Shown here in pieces: positions 1-5,827 of a stretch of 5,827 nucleotides of DNA (position 1 is its first letter; the number at the start of each line of letters is the position of its first letter). A program made the translations under genes and the position numbers. Below the pieces are notes generated by a model that saw only the letters and a list, made by a program, of their open reading frames with translations, ran no database searches and was not told the origin of the DNA. Source of the DNA: CAG-582 sp964551965 (GTDB taxonomy: Bacteria > Bacillota_I > Bacilli_A > RF39 > UBA660); the NCBI GenBank assembly GCA_964551965.1, contig CAZKFB010000058.1, positions 1 to 5,827 of the forward strand, given 5' to 3'.

Positions 1-1506
1 ATCTGTAAATACAATAAATTTAGAATCAATAATAATATTTAAATTAATATTATAGTCATCTATTCTTTCAACTATTATCCTATTGATAAGCAAATTAATT
101 AAAATACTCATTATATTTGAATGATGAATACTTATATCACATAAGTATTCATTTTTTTTATTTAGATTGTCTTCTAATATTTTTAAATTCTTATTTAATA
201 AATTAGTATTATCCTTATACTCTTCTTTACTTATTAGATCATCTATTCTAAGTTCAAGTAATTTCTTTTTTTTACTCTTTATCTTTTTAATTTCTTTTTT
301 TATATATTCATTGTTATTTAAACTATTATTATAGTCATTAATACTATTAACTAGTACCCTATTACACTTTTCTAGATTTTTAGATATAAAAGATATTAAA
401 TTATTAAATATATCATATAATTCACTTTCTCTTACATTAGCGGATTCACAAGTTCTTTTTCCATTATTTAAATAATTTGAACACATCCAAGATATATCAT
501 CACTAGTTCTTAAGTTTTTCTTTCTCGTAAATTTAGAATTACATGAACATATTATTTTTCCACTTAATGGATAACGGTTATAACATTCATTATTCTTTTT
601 CTTACTCAATCTATTATTTGCAAGACTCCATAACTCTTCCGTAACTATAGGTGGTATTTTTTCATTATTCTTATAAAGCACCCAATTACTCTCTTCTATT
701 CTTTTAACTCTCTTACTCATATAATCTACTACTTCACTTTTCTTCCCACAATAATAACCTTTATATTTAGGATTCTTAATCATTCTTGATAAAGTTGATA
801 CACACCAAGATTTATTATTAATTGTTCGAATACCTTCCCTATTAAACATTTTGGCTATATCACTTAAAGACGCTTTATCAATTGCATATAAAGAATATAA
901 TCTAATGACAACTATACTCTCTAATTCATTTATTTCTAAATTACCTGTAATCTTATTTTTCTTATATCCATAAAGCATATTATTCCCAAGAATGCTTCCT
1001 CTCTTAATAGCTTCATTAATGCCAAATTTAACTCTTTCAGATAATCTCCTTATTTCATCTTGAGCTAAACTAGACATGATCGTAAGTCTTAGTTCAGAAT
1101 CAACGTCTGCCGTGTTAATATTATCATTTATAAATAGTACTGCTACACCAAACGAAAGTAATAATCTAGTATATTTGATACTATCTAATGTATTACGACT
1201 AAATCTCGATATTTCTTTTGTAACTATTAAATCAAACAAACCAGTTCTTGCATCATTAATCATTTTCATAAAAGCATTTCTCTTTATATCTCTTACTCCA
1301 CTTATGCCTTCATCAACATATGATTCAACATACTCCCAATACTCATTGTTCTTAATTAGATTTTCAAAATAGTGAGTTTGATTACTAAGCGAATTTAATT
1401 GTTCATCAGAATTAGTTGAAACTCTTGCATAACTAGTTACCCTTAAATGGATATTATAAATACTTACTCCCTCATTTAATAGTTTCCTAATACTAATTAA
1501 ATTCAT
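1..1506 (-). CDS. Large serine recombinase (site-specific integrase), C-terminal end cut by window edge
   Basis: The protein is predicted to integrate and excise the element by serine-mediated strand exchange. The frame is open for 502 codons from ATG at 1506 to position 1, with no stop. The N-terminal resolvase domain (about 22-165) has YARVS with catalytic Ser30 and Arg28, then DEGISG (65-70), KEISRFSRNT (97-106, the active-site arginine pair) and SERVKFG (156-162). A recombinase domain follows (about 170-300, with NPKYKGYY at 245-252). Next come a zinc-ribbon-like region (Cys320, Cys322, Cys342, Cys353) and a Lys/Glu/Leu-rich coiled-coil-like stretch (about 395-455). This order is that of large serine integrases, and the visible length is close to a full member, so few residues should be missing. 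AAGGGAG at 1513-1519, six bases before the ATG, supports the start. The first 22 residues precede the usual start of such domains but read plausibly (LLNEGVSIYNIHLRV). The spacing of the first two zinc-ribbon cysteines is one residue rather than two. Confidence 0.93.
   Translation of the reverse strand, partial: MNLISIRKLLNEGVSIYNIHLRVTSYARVSTNSDEQLNSLSNQTHYFENLIKNNEYWEYVESYVDEGISGVRDIKRNAFMKMINDARTGLFDLIVTKEISRFSRNTLDSIKYTRLLLSFGVAVLFINDNINTADVDSELRLTIMSSLAQDEIRRLSERVKFGINEAIKRGSILGNNMLYGYKKNKITGNLEINELESIVVIRLYSLYAIDKASLSDIAKMFNREGIRTINNKSWCVSTLSRMIKNPKYKGYYCGKKSEVVDYMSKRVKRIEESNWVLYKNNEKIPPIVTEELWSLANNRLSKKKNNECYNRYPLSGKIICSCNSKFTRKKNLRTSDDISWMCSNYLNNGKRTCESANVRESELYDIFNNLISFISKNLEKCNRVLVNSINDYNNSLNNNEYIKKEIKKIKSKKKKLLELRIDDLISKEEYKDNTNLLNKNLKILEDNLNKKNEYLCDISIHHSNIMSILINLLINRIIVERIDDYNINLNIIIDSKFIVFTD
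124..159 (+). terminator. Terminator-like hairpin inside the recombinase gene, acting on antisense transcription
   Basis: ATGAATACTTAT (124-135) and ATAAGTATTCAT (141-152) form a perfect 12-bp stem around a 5-base loop, followed by seven further T residues (153-159). This has the form of an intrinsic terminator for plus-strand transcription, which would run antisense to the recombinase from the element interior. In the sense direction there is no T tract after the stem. The stem is all A/T apart from two G-C pairs, so its stability is moderate and chance remains possible. Confidence 0.45.
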
Positions 1507-1630
1507 CTAAAACTCCCTTATATTTATTTAATATAAATTGATAACATAAGTAATCTATTTCTCCATTCTTAAATAGATTTGATGCCAACATAACTATATA
1601 AGAATTATAAAAACCATTTGTTATTTCCAT
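1493..1630 (-). CDS. Small protein (45 aa) encoded just upstream of the recombinase, SHOCT-like
   Basis: This short frame starts at ATG 1630 and stops at TAG 1493-1495. It overlaps the recombinase start by 14 bases in another frame, which suggests translational coupling. AGGTGA at 1635-1640 lies four bases upstream of the ATG. The protein begins MEITNGFYNSYIVM and continues LFKNGEIDYLCYQFILNKYK; there is no signal peptide or convincing membrane segment. The pattern of a hydrophobic helix, then LxxNGEID, then a second helix ending in NKYKGVLDEF resembles short SHOCT-type proteins that often accompany serine recombinases in Firmicutes elements. That likeness is recalled, not computed. Such a protein could be a partner or directionality factor for the recombinase, but no function is proven. 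A chance frame is possible, but the ribosome site, the overlap and the promoter upstream make a real gene more likely. Confidence 0.68.
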   Translation of the reverse strand: MEITNGFYNSYIVMLASNLFKNGEIDYLCYQFILNKYKGVLDEFN

Positions 1631-1634
1631 TAAA

Positions 1635-1640
1635 TCACCT
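1635..1640 (-). promoter_or_regulatory. Ribosome binding site of the 45-aa gene
   Basis: AGGTGA on the minus strand is a good Shine-Dalgarno match four bases before the ATG at 1630. It is the main support for translation of this short gene. Confidence 0.65.
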
Positions 1641-1660
1641 ATTAAAACTTATGAACAAAT

Positions 1661-1689
1661 ATTATACTTATTCATTTTAGTTGAACTAA
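1661..1689 (-). promoter_or_regulatory. Candidate promoter for the small gene and recombinase
   Basis: On the minus strand a perfect -10 box TATAAT (1661-1666) follows a weak -35-like TTAGTT (1684-1689) with a 17-base spacer. Transcription would start near 1654, giving a leader of about 24 bases before the small gene. The -35 half falls on the host side of the inferred element boundary, so promoter strength may differ between the integrated and circular forms. The -10 is convincing; the -35 matches the consensus at only three of six bases. Confidence 0.5.
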
Positions 1690-1690
1690 G
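1665..1690. other. Inferred attachment-site junction (attL or attR) between element and host gene
   Basis: Host coding similarity of the binding-protein gene starts in this stretch: the frame reads VELREPNASKL from 1680, which fits the family, while the residues before it do not. A 13-base palindrome, TTAGTT-G-AACTAA, sits at 1677-1689. Serine integrase sites are short, imperfect dyads around a two-base core, so this is a fair candidate. The exact crossover cannot be fixed without the other end of the element or an unoccupied site. Confidence 0.45.
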
Positions 1691-2096
1691 AGAACCTAAC
1701 GCAAGTAAATTAGTTAATGAAGGTTATGGCTTTATCGCTGATTCTATTGGAACTTATGCAGGAGTTGTTCCCTATACAGCATTTAATGCATTAGATAGTT
1801 ATATAAAAGATAATAAAGATACAATTAATAAATTCTATAAAGGAATTGAAAAAGGATTAGAATATGTAAATACGCATGATCCAAGCGAAATATCGAGAGT
1901 TATAAAAAATCAATTCCCCGACACTTCAATAGATGAACTAACTATGATGATAAGTAATTATAAAAATGCTGATTCTTGGTTTAAAGATCCCAATATAACT
2001 GAAGAAAGTTTTAATAATCTACAAAATATTTTATTAGATAATAATGAAATAAAAGAAAAAGTAAAATATGAAGATCTAATCTATGAAGTTAATTAA
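1680..2096 (+). pseudogene. C-terminal remnant of an ABC transporter substrate-binding protein, interrupted by the element
   Basis: About 138 residues of the C-terminal part of an NMT1/ThiY/SsuA-type periplasmic-binding-fold protein remain, out of roughly 320-340 usual for the family. Family-like segments include EPNASKL, EGYGFIADSIG, VPYTAFNALDSYI, NADSW and NLQNI, ending in VKYEDLIYEVN and TAA at 2094-2096. The frame has no suitable start: it is open back to 1611 with non-family residues, and the first in-frame ATG is near 1945. The signal peptide, lipobox and N-terminal lobe are absent and presumably lie beyond the left end of the element. No internal stop or frameshift is seen, so decay has not begun and the disruption may be recent or reversible. 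The intact protein would deliver a small organic ligand to the permease; sulfonate and pyrimidine or thiamine-precursor binders are relatives, but the ligand cannot be assigned. The end overlaps the ATPase start by 14 bases. Confidence 0.85.
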
Positions 2097-2823
2097 AATA
2101 AAAAACTTAACGAAAAATTATCATACAAAAGCTAAAGAAATACAAGCTATAGATAATATTTCTTTTGATATAAATGATTCAGAAATTGTCAGTATTATTG
2201 GTCCAAGCGGATGTGGTAAATCCACCCTATTAAATATATTAACTGATTTAGATAAGCCATCTAGTGGAACTATTGAAAAAAAAGATAATTTAAAGATTGG
2301 ATATATGATGCAAAATGATTGCCTACTTCCATGGCTTACTGTAATCGATAATGCTACTTTAGGACTTAAACTTAAATCTATTAAAAATGAAGAAAACATT
2401 GAATATGTTAATACTCTATTAGATAGATATGGATTAAAAGAATTTGCCAATGACTATCCAAAGAACTTATCGGGAGGTATGCGTCAAAGATTAGCACTAA
2501 TTCGTACTCTAGCAATAAAACCTGATATTTTATTTCTCGATGAACCTTTCTCTAAACTTGATTACACTACTAGATTAAGTATAAGTGATGATGTATTCAA
2601 AATAATTAAAGAATTAAATATATCAGCAATTCTTATAACTCATGATGTCAAAGAAGCTACTATGCTTTCAAACAGAATAATTGTTCTATCAAAAAGGCCT
2701 GCTATTATTAAAGAAATAATAACTTTACCGGAAGATGATAATATACCAAGTAAAAAAGAAAGATTAACCAACTATGATGAAATAATAAACTCTATATGGG
2801 AGTTGATAAAAGATGACTTATGA
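2083..2823 (+). CDS. ABC transporter ATP-binding protein (NrtD/SsuB/ThiZ type)
   Basis: This 246-residue cytoplasmic ATPase powers an importer of the nitrate/sulfonate/taurine/pyrimidine group. All catalytic motifs are present: Walker A GPSGCGKST (40-48), Q-loop Gln77 in GYMMQ, signature LSGGMRQR (129-136), Walker B ILFLDEP (149-155), D-loop SKLD (157-160) and switch His187 in ITHD. The sequence LLPWLTV just after the Q-loop and the length are typical of this subfamily. The ATG at 2083 lies inside the end of the binding-protein remnant with only a weak GAAG-type ribosome site, so translation was probably coupled to the upstream gene. The last 11 bases overlap the permease. The gene is intact even though the operon's first visible gene is broken. 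Its native promoter should lie beyond the inserted element, so expression now depends on read-through or a fortuitous promoter. The substrate cannot be read from the ATPase. Confidence 0.95.
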   Translation: MKLIKIKNLTKNYHTKAKEIQAIDNISFDINDSEIVSIIGPSGCGKSTLLNILTDLDKPSSGTIEKKDNLKIGYMMQNDCLLPWLTVIDNATLGLKLKSIKNEENIEYVNTLLDRYGLKEFANDYPKNLSGGMRQRLALIRTLAIKPDILFLDEPFSKLDYTTRLSISDDVFKIIKELNISAILITHDVKEATMLSNRIIVLSKRPAIIKEIITLPEDDNIPSKKERLTNYDEIINSIWELIKDDL

Positions 2824-3598
2824 ACATAAATTATTTTTAAAAAAATTAAAAAAAAATAGATTAATAATAATATTTTCTCAAATTTCATTACTCATTATCT
2901 TTCTTATCTTTTGGGAAGTATTATCTCGATTAAATATAATTAATTCATTTTTATTTTCTTCACCTTCTAAAGTAATTAATACTTTAGTTGAATTGTATCA
3001 AGATAATAATTTATTTAATCACATTCTAAGAACTACCTATGAAGTTATTATTTCATTTTTACTATGTGGAATTATCTCATTTATTTTGGCTTTAACTTTA
3101 TATATATTCAAAACACTAAAAAAGATATTAGATCCATTTATTATGGTTATTAATAGTTTACCTAAAGTAGCTTTAGGTCCATTAATAATTATTATTTTAG
3201 GAACAAATACTAATTCAATAATATTTAATGCTCTTCTTATAAGTGTAATTGTAACTACTATTACTATCTTAAATGGGTTTCTATCTTGTGATACAGAACA
3301 ATTAAAGTTATTTAAAATATTTGGTGCTAGTAAGAAAGATATCTTATTTAATCTTATATTACCATCTTCGAGAATATATATATTATCTTCTCTAAAGATA
3401 AATATATCGATGAATCTAATTGGTGTTATTATGGGAGAATTCTTATGTTGTAAAGAAGGAATTGGATATTTAATATTATATGGAACTCAAGTATTTAACT
3501 TATCTTTAGTTATGTGTGGTATTCTTCTACTATCATTATTATCTATAATATTTAATTTAATAATAAATAAACTTGAAAAGAACTATTCATTAGAATAG
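2813..3598 (+). CDS. ABC transporter permease (SsuC/TauC/ThiX type, BPD_transp_1 fold)
   Basis: This 261-residue integral membrane subunit forms the import channel with the preceding ATPase. About six hydrophobic segments are visible, near residues 17-38, 74-99, 107-130, 135-156, 196-212 and 228-251. The cytoplasmic EAA-type loop that contacts the ATPase is at about 165-185 (IFGASKKDILFN, then LP at 183-184). SSPSKV near 49-54 and MGEF...GIGYLI near 207-221 match conserved positions of the SsuC/TauC group. The ATG at 2813 overlaps the ATPase end by 11 bases, with GGGAG ten bases upstream. No stops or frameshifts are seen. The stop codon at 3596-3598 lies inside the terminator stem. Ligand unknown; it is presumably that of the disrupted binding protein. 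Confidence 0.93.
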   Translation: MTYEHKLFLKKLKKNRLIIIFSQISLLIIFLIFWEVLSRLNIINSFLFSSPSKVINTLVELYQDNNLFNHILRTTYEVIISFLLCGIISFILALTLYIFKTLKKILDPFIMVINSLPKVALGPLIIIILGTNTNSIIFNALLISVIVTTITILNGFLSCDTEQLKLFKIFGASKKDILFNLILPSSRIYILSSLKINISMNLIGVIMGEFLCCKEGIGYLILYGTQVFNLSLVMCGILLLSLLSIIFNLIINKLEKNYSLE

Positions 3599-3605
3599 TT
3601 TTTTT
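3581..3605 (+). terminator. Intrinsic terminator of the ABC operon
   Basis: AACTATTC (3581-3588) pairs perfectly with GAATAGTT (3593-3600) around the loop ATTA and is followed by TTTTT. An A-rich stretch upstream extends the pairing. The hairpin includes the last codons and the stop of the permease. It separates the ABC operon from the next gene. Confidence 0.82.
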
Positions 3606-3618
3606 ATGCTTTTTTATG

Positions 3619-3624
3619 TATAAT
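3619..3624 (+). promoter_or_regulatory. Candidate -10 box for the HD-domain dNTPase gene
   Basis: TATAAT is a perfect -10 hexamer just after the operon terminator. No good -35 box lies at the right distance (3596-3601 reads TAGTTT). Transcription would start near 3631, leaving a leader of only about 12 bases that still contains the ribosome site. In this AT-rich DNA chance is possible. Confidence 0.45.
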
Positions 3625-3630
3625 ATTGGT

Positions 3631-3637
3631 AAGGTGA
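3631..3637 (+). promoter_or_regulatory. Ribosome binding site that fixes the dNTPase start at 3643
   Basis: AAGGTGA lies five bases before the ATG at 3643, at ideal spacing. The in-frame ATG at 3616 has only a T run upstream, so the downstream start is preferred. Confidence 0.8.
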
Positions 3638-3642
3638 TTACT

Positions 3643-4764
3643 ATGAAAAAAGTTAATATGTTAAAACATGAAAAATACCTATCTAGATATGCTACTTATG
3701 ATAGAGATGCAATAAGACTAAATGGAGATATTAAAAAGGATTTGCGACCAAATTACTTTCGAGATACCGATCGTATAATTCATAGTTTATCCTATACGAG
3801 ATACATTGATAAAACACAAGTGTTTTCAAATTCTTTAAATGATCATATTTCTAAACGTATTATTCATGTTCAACTAGTTAGTAAAATAGCTAGAACAATA
3901 TCGCGTGCTCTTAGTTTAAATGAAGATTTAACAGAAGCTATTGCTTTAGGACATGATATTGGTCATGTACCATTCGGCCATGTTGGTGAAGCAATATTAA
4001 ATGAAATATCTAATAAGAATGGTGAAGGAAACTTTTTCCATAATGTTCAATCTGTAAGAGAATTAATGATTCTGGAAAATAATGGTGAAGGAAAAAATCT
4101 ATGTGTTCAAACTTTAGATGGAATACTTTGCCACAATGGAGAATTTGTTCAAAAAGATTATTATCCAAGAAAGAAAACTGTTGAAGATTTTCTATATGAT
4201 TACAATGAATGTTATAAGAATGCCAACTATGTAAAAAAACTAGTTCCAATGACACTTGAAGGATGTGTTGTAAGAATAAGTGATATTATTGGTTATTTAG
4301 GAAGAGATATTGAAGATGCTGTAAGACTAGGTGTCTTTGATATTTCCGAAATACCAAAGAGTATTCAGGAGATTCTTGGGAACAATAATCGTGATATCGT
4401 ATCTACGATAACTGAAGACATAATAGCAAACTCAATTGGTAAAAATCACTTAGAAATGTCACCAAAAATATATGAAGCTATTCGTGATCTAAAGAGTTTC
4501 AATTATAAACACATTTATAGTTTAGCTAATTCTAAAAATGAATTAGACTTAATTAAGAAAATGTTCAATGATTTATTTAAGTACTATGTTAAATGTTTAA
4601 AATCTAAGACAATAAAAGATTCATTATTCAAACAGTATATGAATGAAATGAATGATGAATATAAAAGCAAAAATACTAATGAACGAATTGCAATTGACTA
4701 TATATCAGGAATGACTGATGAATTCTTTATCAGTGAATTCGAGAAAATAAAAAAAACATCATAA
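3643..4764 (+). CDS. HD-domain deoxynucleoside triphosphate triphosphohydrolase (dGTPase-like)
   Basis: The enzyme is predicted to cleave dNTPs to deoxynucleoside and triphosphate, helping to set nucleotide pools in the cytoplasm. From the ATG at 3643 it has 373 residues. The N-terminal block NYFRDTDRIIHSLSYTRYIDKTQVF (split here as NYFRDTDRIIHSLSYTRY, 37-54, and KTQVF, 57-61) is typical of dGTPase-like enzymes. The metal site is the HD set: His75 in RIIHVQLVSKIAR, His104-Asp105 in LGHDIGHVPFGH, and Asp214 in VRISDIIGYLGRDIEDA. His108 and His113 of the GHVPFGH motif are also present. Residue numbers use the 3643 start. An ATG nine codons upstream is in frame but lies in the preceding terminator's T run. 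The gene sits alone between two terminators and converges on RNase Y. Nucleotide preference and any allosteric behaviour cannot be read from sequence, and some relatives are annotated only as HD-domain proteins. Confidence 0.9.
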   Translation: MKKVNMLKHEKYLSRYATYDRDAIRLNGDIKKDLRPNYFRDTDRIIHSLSYTRYIDKTQVFSNSLNDHISKRIIHVQLVSKIARTISRALSLNEDLTEAIALGHDIGHVPFGHVGEAILNEISNKNGEGNFFHNVQSVRELMILENNGEGKNLCVQTLDGILCHNGEFVQKDYYPRKKTVEDFLYDYNECYKNANYVKKLVPMTLEGCVVRISDIIGYLGRDIEDAVRLGVFDISEIPKSIQEILGNNNRDIVSTITEDIIANSIGKNHLEMSPKIYEAIRDLKSFNYKHIYSLANSKNELDLIKKMFNDLFKYYVKCLKSKTIKDSLFKQYMNEMNDEYKSKNTNERIAIDYISGMTDEFFISEFEKIKKTS

Positions 4765-4775
4765 GATGTTTTTTA
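4751..4775. terminator. Bidirectional terminator between the convergent dNTPase and RNase Y genes
   Basis: AAAAAACATC (4751-4760) and GATGTTTTTT (4765-4774) are perfect inverted repeats around the loop ATAA, with T-rich sequence on both strands after the stem. It serves both genes: the TAA of the dNTPase (4762-4764) is in the loop and the TAA of RNase Y (4773-4775) is at the edge of the stem. Confidence 0.85.
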
Positions 4776-5827
4776 TTTTGCTTCTTCTTGAGCCCTTGTT
4801 TCTCTTATTACTGTAATCTTAATTGTTCCTGGATATTGCATCTCAGCTTCAATCTTAGATTTCAATTCACGAGCAATCTTAAAGCTCTTTAGATCATCAA
4901 CTTCATCCGGTTTAACAATTACACGAATTTCTCTTCCTGCTTGCATTGCATAACTCTTATCAACACCATCGAATGAATTTCCTAGACTTTCTAGCGTTTC
5001 CAATCTCTTAATGTAATTTTCCATTGAGTCATTTCTTGCACCCGGTCTTGCTGCACTTAATGTATCAGCAATTTGTACTAAACATGAGATTACACTTGTT
5101 TGTTCTGTATCACCGTGGTGACTAGCTATAGCATTAATAACTACATCATCTTCACCATATTTCTTAGCGATATCAACACCAATATCAACATGGCTTCCTT
5201 CAACTTCAAAATCAATTGACTTACCAATATCATGAAGTAAACCAGCACGTTTTGCAAGCATAACATTTTCACCAAGTTCTGCTGCCATAATACCACAAAG
5301 GTTAGCAACTTCAACCGAATGTTGTAATGCATTTTGTCCATAACTAGTACGGAAATTTAATTTTCCAATATAGTTAACTAATTCAGGATCAATTTTAGAT
5401 AATCCTAATTCATAAACTGCATTTTTACCTATTTCTGTAACTCTCGTATTCATATCTTTTGAAACTTTATCATAGATTTCTTCAATTCTAGTTGGGTGAA
5501 TTCTTCCATCCTTAATTAATGTTTCAATTGTTTGCTTTGCTATTTCTCTTCTAAATGGATCAAAAGACGAAATAACTATAGCTTCTGGAGTATCATCAAT
5601 AATTAAATCAACTCCTGTAACAGCTTCAATTGTACGAATATTTCTCCCTTCTCTACCAATTAGTCTACCCTTCATTTCATCATTAGGTAAGTTAATAGTA
5701 GATACAGTTTGAATATTTGTTACATCATTTGAATATTTTTCCATAGAATAAACAAGTAAATTCTTAGCTTTTTAATCAACTTCAAGTTTAGCTTCAGCTT
5801 CATTTTCTTTAATGAATTAAGCTATTT
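4773..5827 (-). pseudogene. rny: RNase Y, KH and HD domains intact, with two in-frame stops in the coiled-coil region (partial at right edge)
   Basis: RNase Y is a membrane-anchored endoribonuclease that starts mRNA decay in Firmicutes. Usual length is about 510-530 residues: an N-terminal membrane helix, a long coiled coil, then KH, HD and C-terminal domains. From Met at 5744 to the stop at 4773-4775 there are 323 residues. The KH signature GREGRNIR is at 30-37. The HD site comprises His142 (ALQHSVE), His171-Asp172 (LLHDIGK), SHHGD (208-212) and Asp227 (IADTLSAARPGAR); the protein ends in VTVIRETRAQEEAK. The same frame continues upstream of that Met with family-like sequence (KAKNLLVYSMEKY, KENEAEAKLEVD) but meets TAA at 5772-5774 and again at 5817-5819. 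No Shine-Dalgarno site precedes the Met at 5744, so an independent start there is unlikely. Either the gene is broken upstream of KH, or the last ~60 bases contain errors. The membrane anchor lies outside the window. Confidence 0.85.

Larger units (their letters stand above)
1..1680. mobile_element. Right end of an integrated element carrying a serine recombinase
   Basis: This is the terminal part of an integrated element; the rest lies to the left of the window. It holds a large serine recombinase gene and a small overlapping gene, both reading away from the junction into the element. The boundary is inferred from where the ABC substrate-binding protein frame picks up family-like sequence, at about 1677-1683. 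Upstream of that the same frame reads unrelated residues back to a stop at 1608-1610. Having the recombinase genes right beside the attachment site is usual for elements that use such enzymes. The other end, any cargo and any conjugation or phage genes are not visible, so an integrative conjugative or mobilizable element cannot be told from a prophage. Confidence 0.75.

Noticed and set aside
1076..1372. 98-codon plus-strand frame
   Set aside because: It lies opposite the resolvase domain of the serine recombinase, has no ribosome site and no recognisable protein character; it is a shadow of the real minus-strand gene.
1663..1668. Outward-facing plus-strand promoter at the element end (TATACT)
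   Set aside because: No acceptable -35 box lies 16-18 bases upstream, and the hexamer overlaps the stronger opposite-strand TATAAT.
2121..2450. 109-codon minus-strand frame
   Set aside because: It is antisense to the ATPase motifs, including Walker A, and has no supporting start signal.
2821..2823. TGA read as tryptophan (Mycoplasma code)
   Set aside because: Tryptophans at conserved sites use TGG, no gene has an internal TGA, and TGA ends the ATPase exactly where the family length predicts.
3616..3642. Upstream in-frame ATG as the dNTPase start
   Set aside because: It sits in the T run of the operon terminator, has no ribosome site, and would start before the candidate -10 box; ATG 3643 has an ideal AAGGTGA.
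4010..4255. 81-codon minus-strand frame
   Set aside because: It is antisense to the conserved dNTPase gene, with low-complexity composition typical of a shadow.
5141..5341. 66-codon minus-strand frame
   Set aside because: It overlaps the RNase Y HD domain in another frame on the same strand; RNase Y is clearly the coding frame.
5772..5819. Reassignment of TAA to a sense codon to explain the two stops in RNase Y
   Set aside because: TAA is used as the natural stop of the binding-protein remnant, the dNTPase and RNase Y itself, and does not occur inside the other genes.
1..5827. CRISPR array, tRNA, rRNA or riboswitch
   Set aside because: No spaced direct repeats, cloverleaf-like segments or recognisable aptamer cores were seen; nearly all of the window is coding.

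Overview
The window is AT-rich DNA from a low-GC Firmicutes-type bacterium. It looks like an uncultured Bacilli or Mollicutes-related gut lineage, but that placement is inference from composition and protein style. Tryptophan is encoded by TGG throughout, and the ATPase gene ends at TGA with no in-frame TGA inside any gene. The standard bacterial code therefore applies, not the Mycoplasma TGA=Trp code.

Layout. (1) Positions 1 to about 1680 are the right end of an integrated mobile element. A large serine recombinase gene on the minus strand (1-1506, open at the left edge) is preceded by a 45-codon gene (1493-1630, minus) that overlaps its start. A promoter-like sequence lies at the junction with host DNA. 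(2) From about 1680 the host reading frame resumes in the middle of a gene. Positions 1680-2096 encode only the C-terminal ~138 residues of an NMT1/ThiY/SsuA-type ABC substrate-binding protein. It is followed, with overlapping frames, by an intact ATPase (2083-2823) and an intact permease (2813-3598), and by a terminator at the permease stop codon. The element appears to have integrated into the first visible gene of a three-gene ABC importer operon. (3) A dNTP triphosphohydrolase-like HD-domain gene (3643-4764, plus) has its own Shine-Dalgarno site and a possible promoter. (4) It converges on an RNase Y gene (4773 to the right edge, minus) across a shared bidirectional terminator. The RNase Y frame has two in-frame TAA codons in what should be its coiled-coil region, at 5772-5774 and 5817-5819. 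It is either a broken gene or carries errors close to the end of the supplied sequence.

The main biological story is the recombinase-driven disruption of a transporter operon. The binding protein is split, while the membrane and energy subunits remain open. Precise excision could restore the transporter, so the insertion may act as a reversible switch, but this is inference. The recombinase is in the large serine family known from integrative elements and prophages, and nothing in the window proves an entirely new system.
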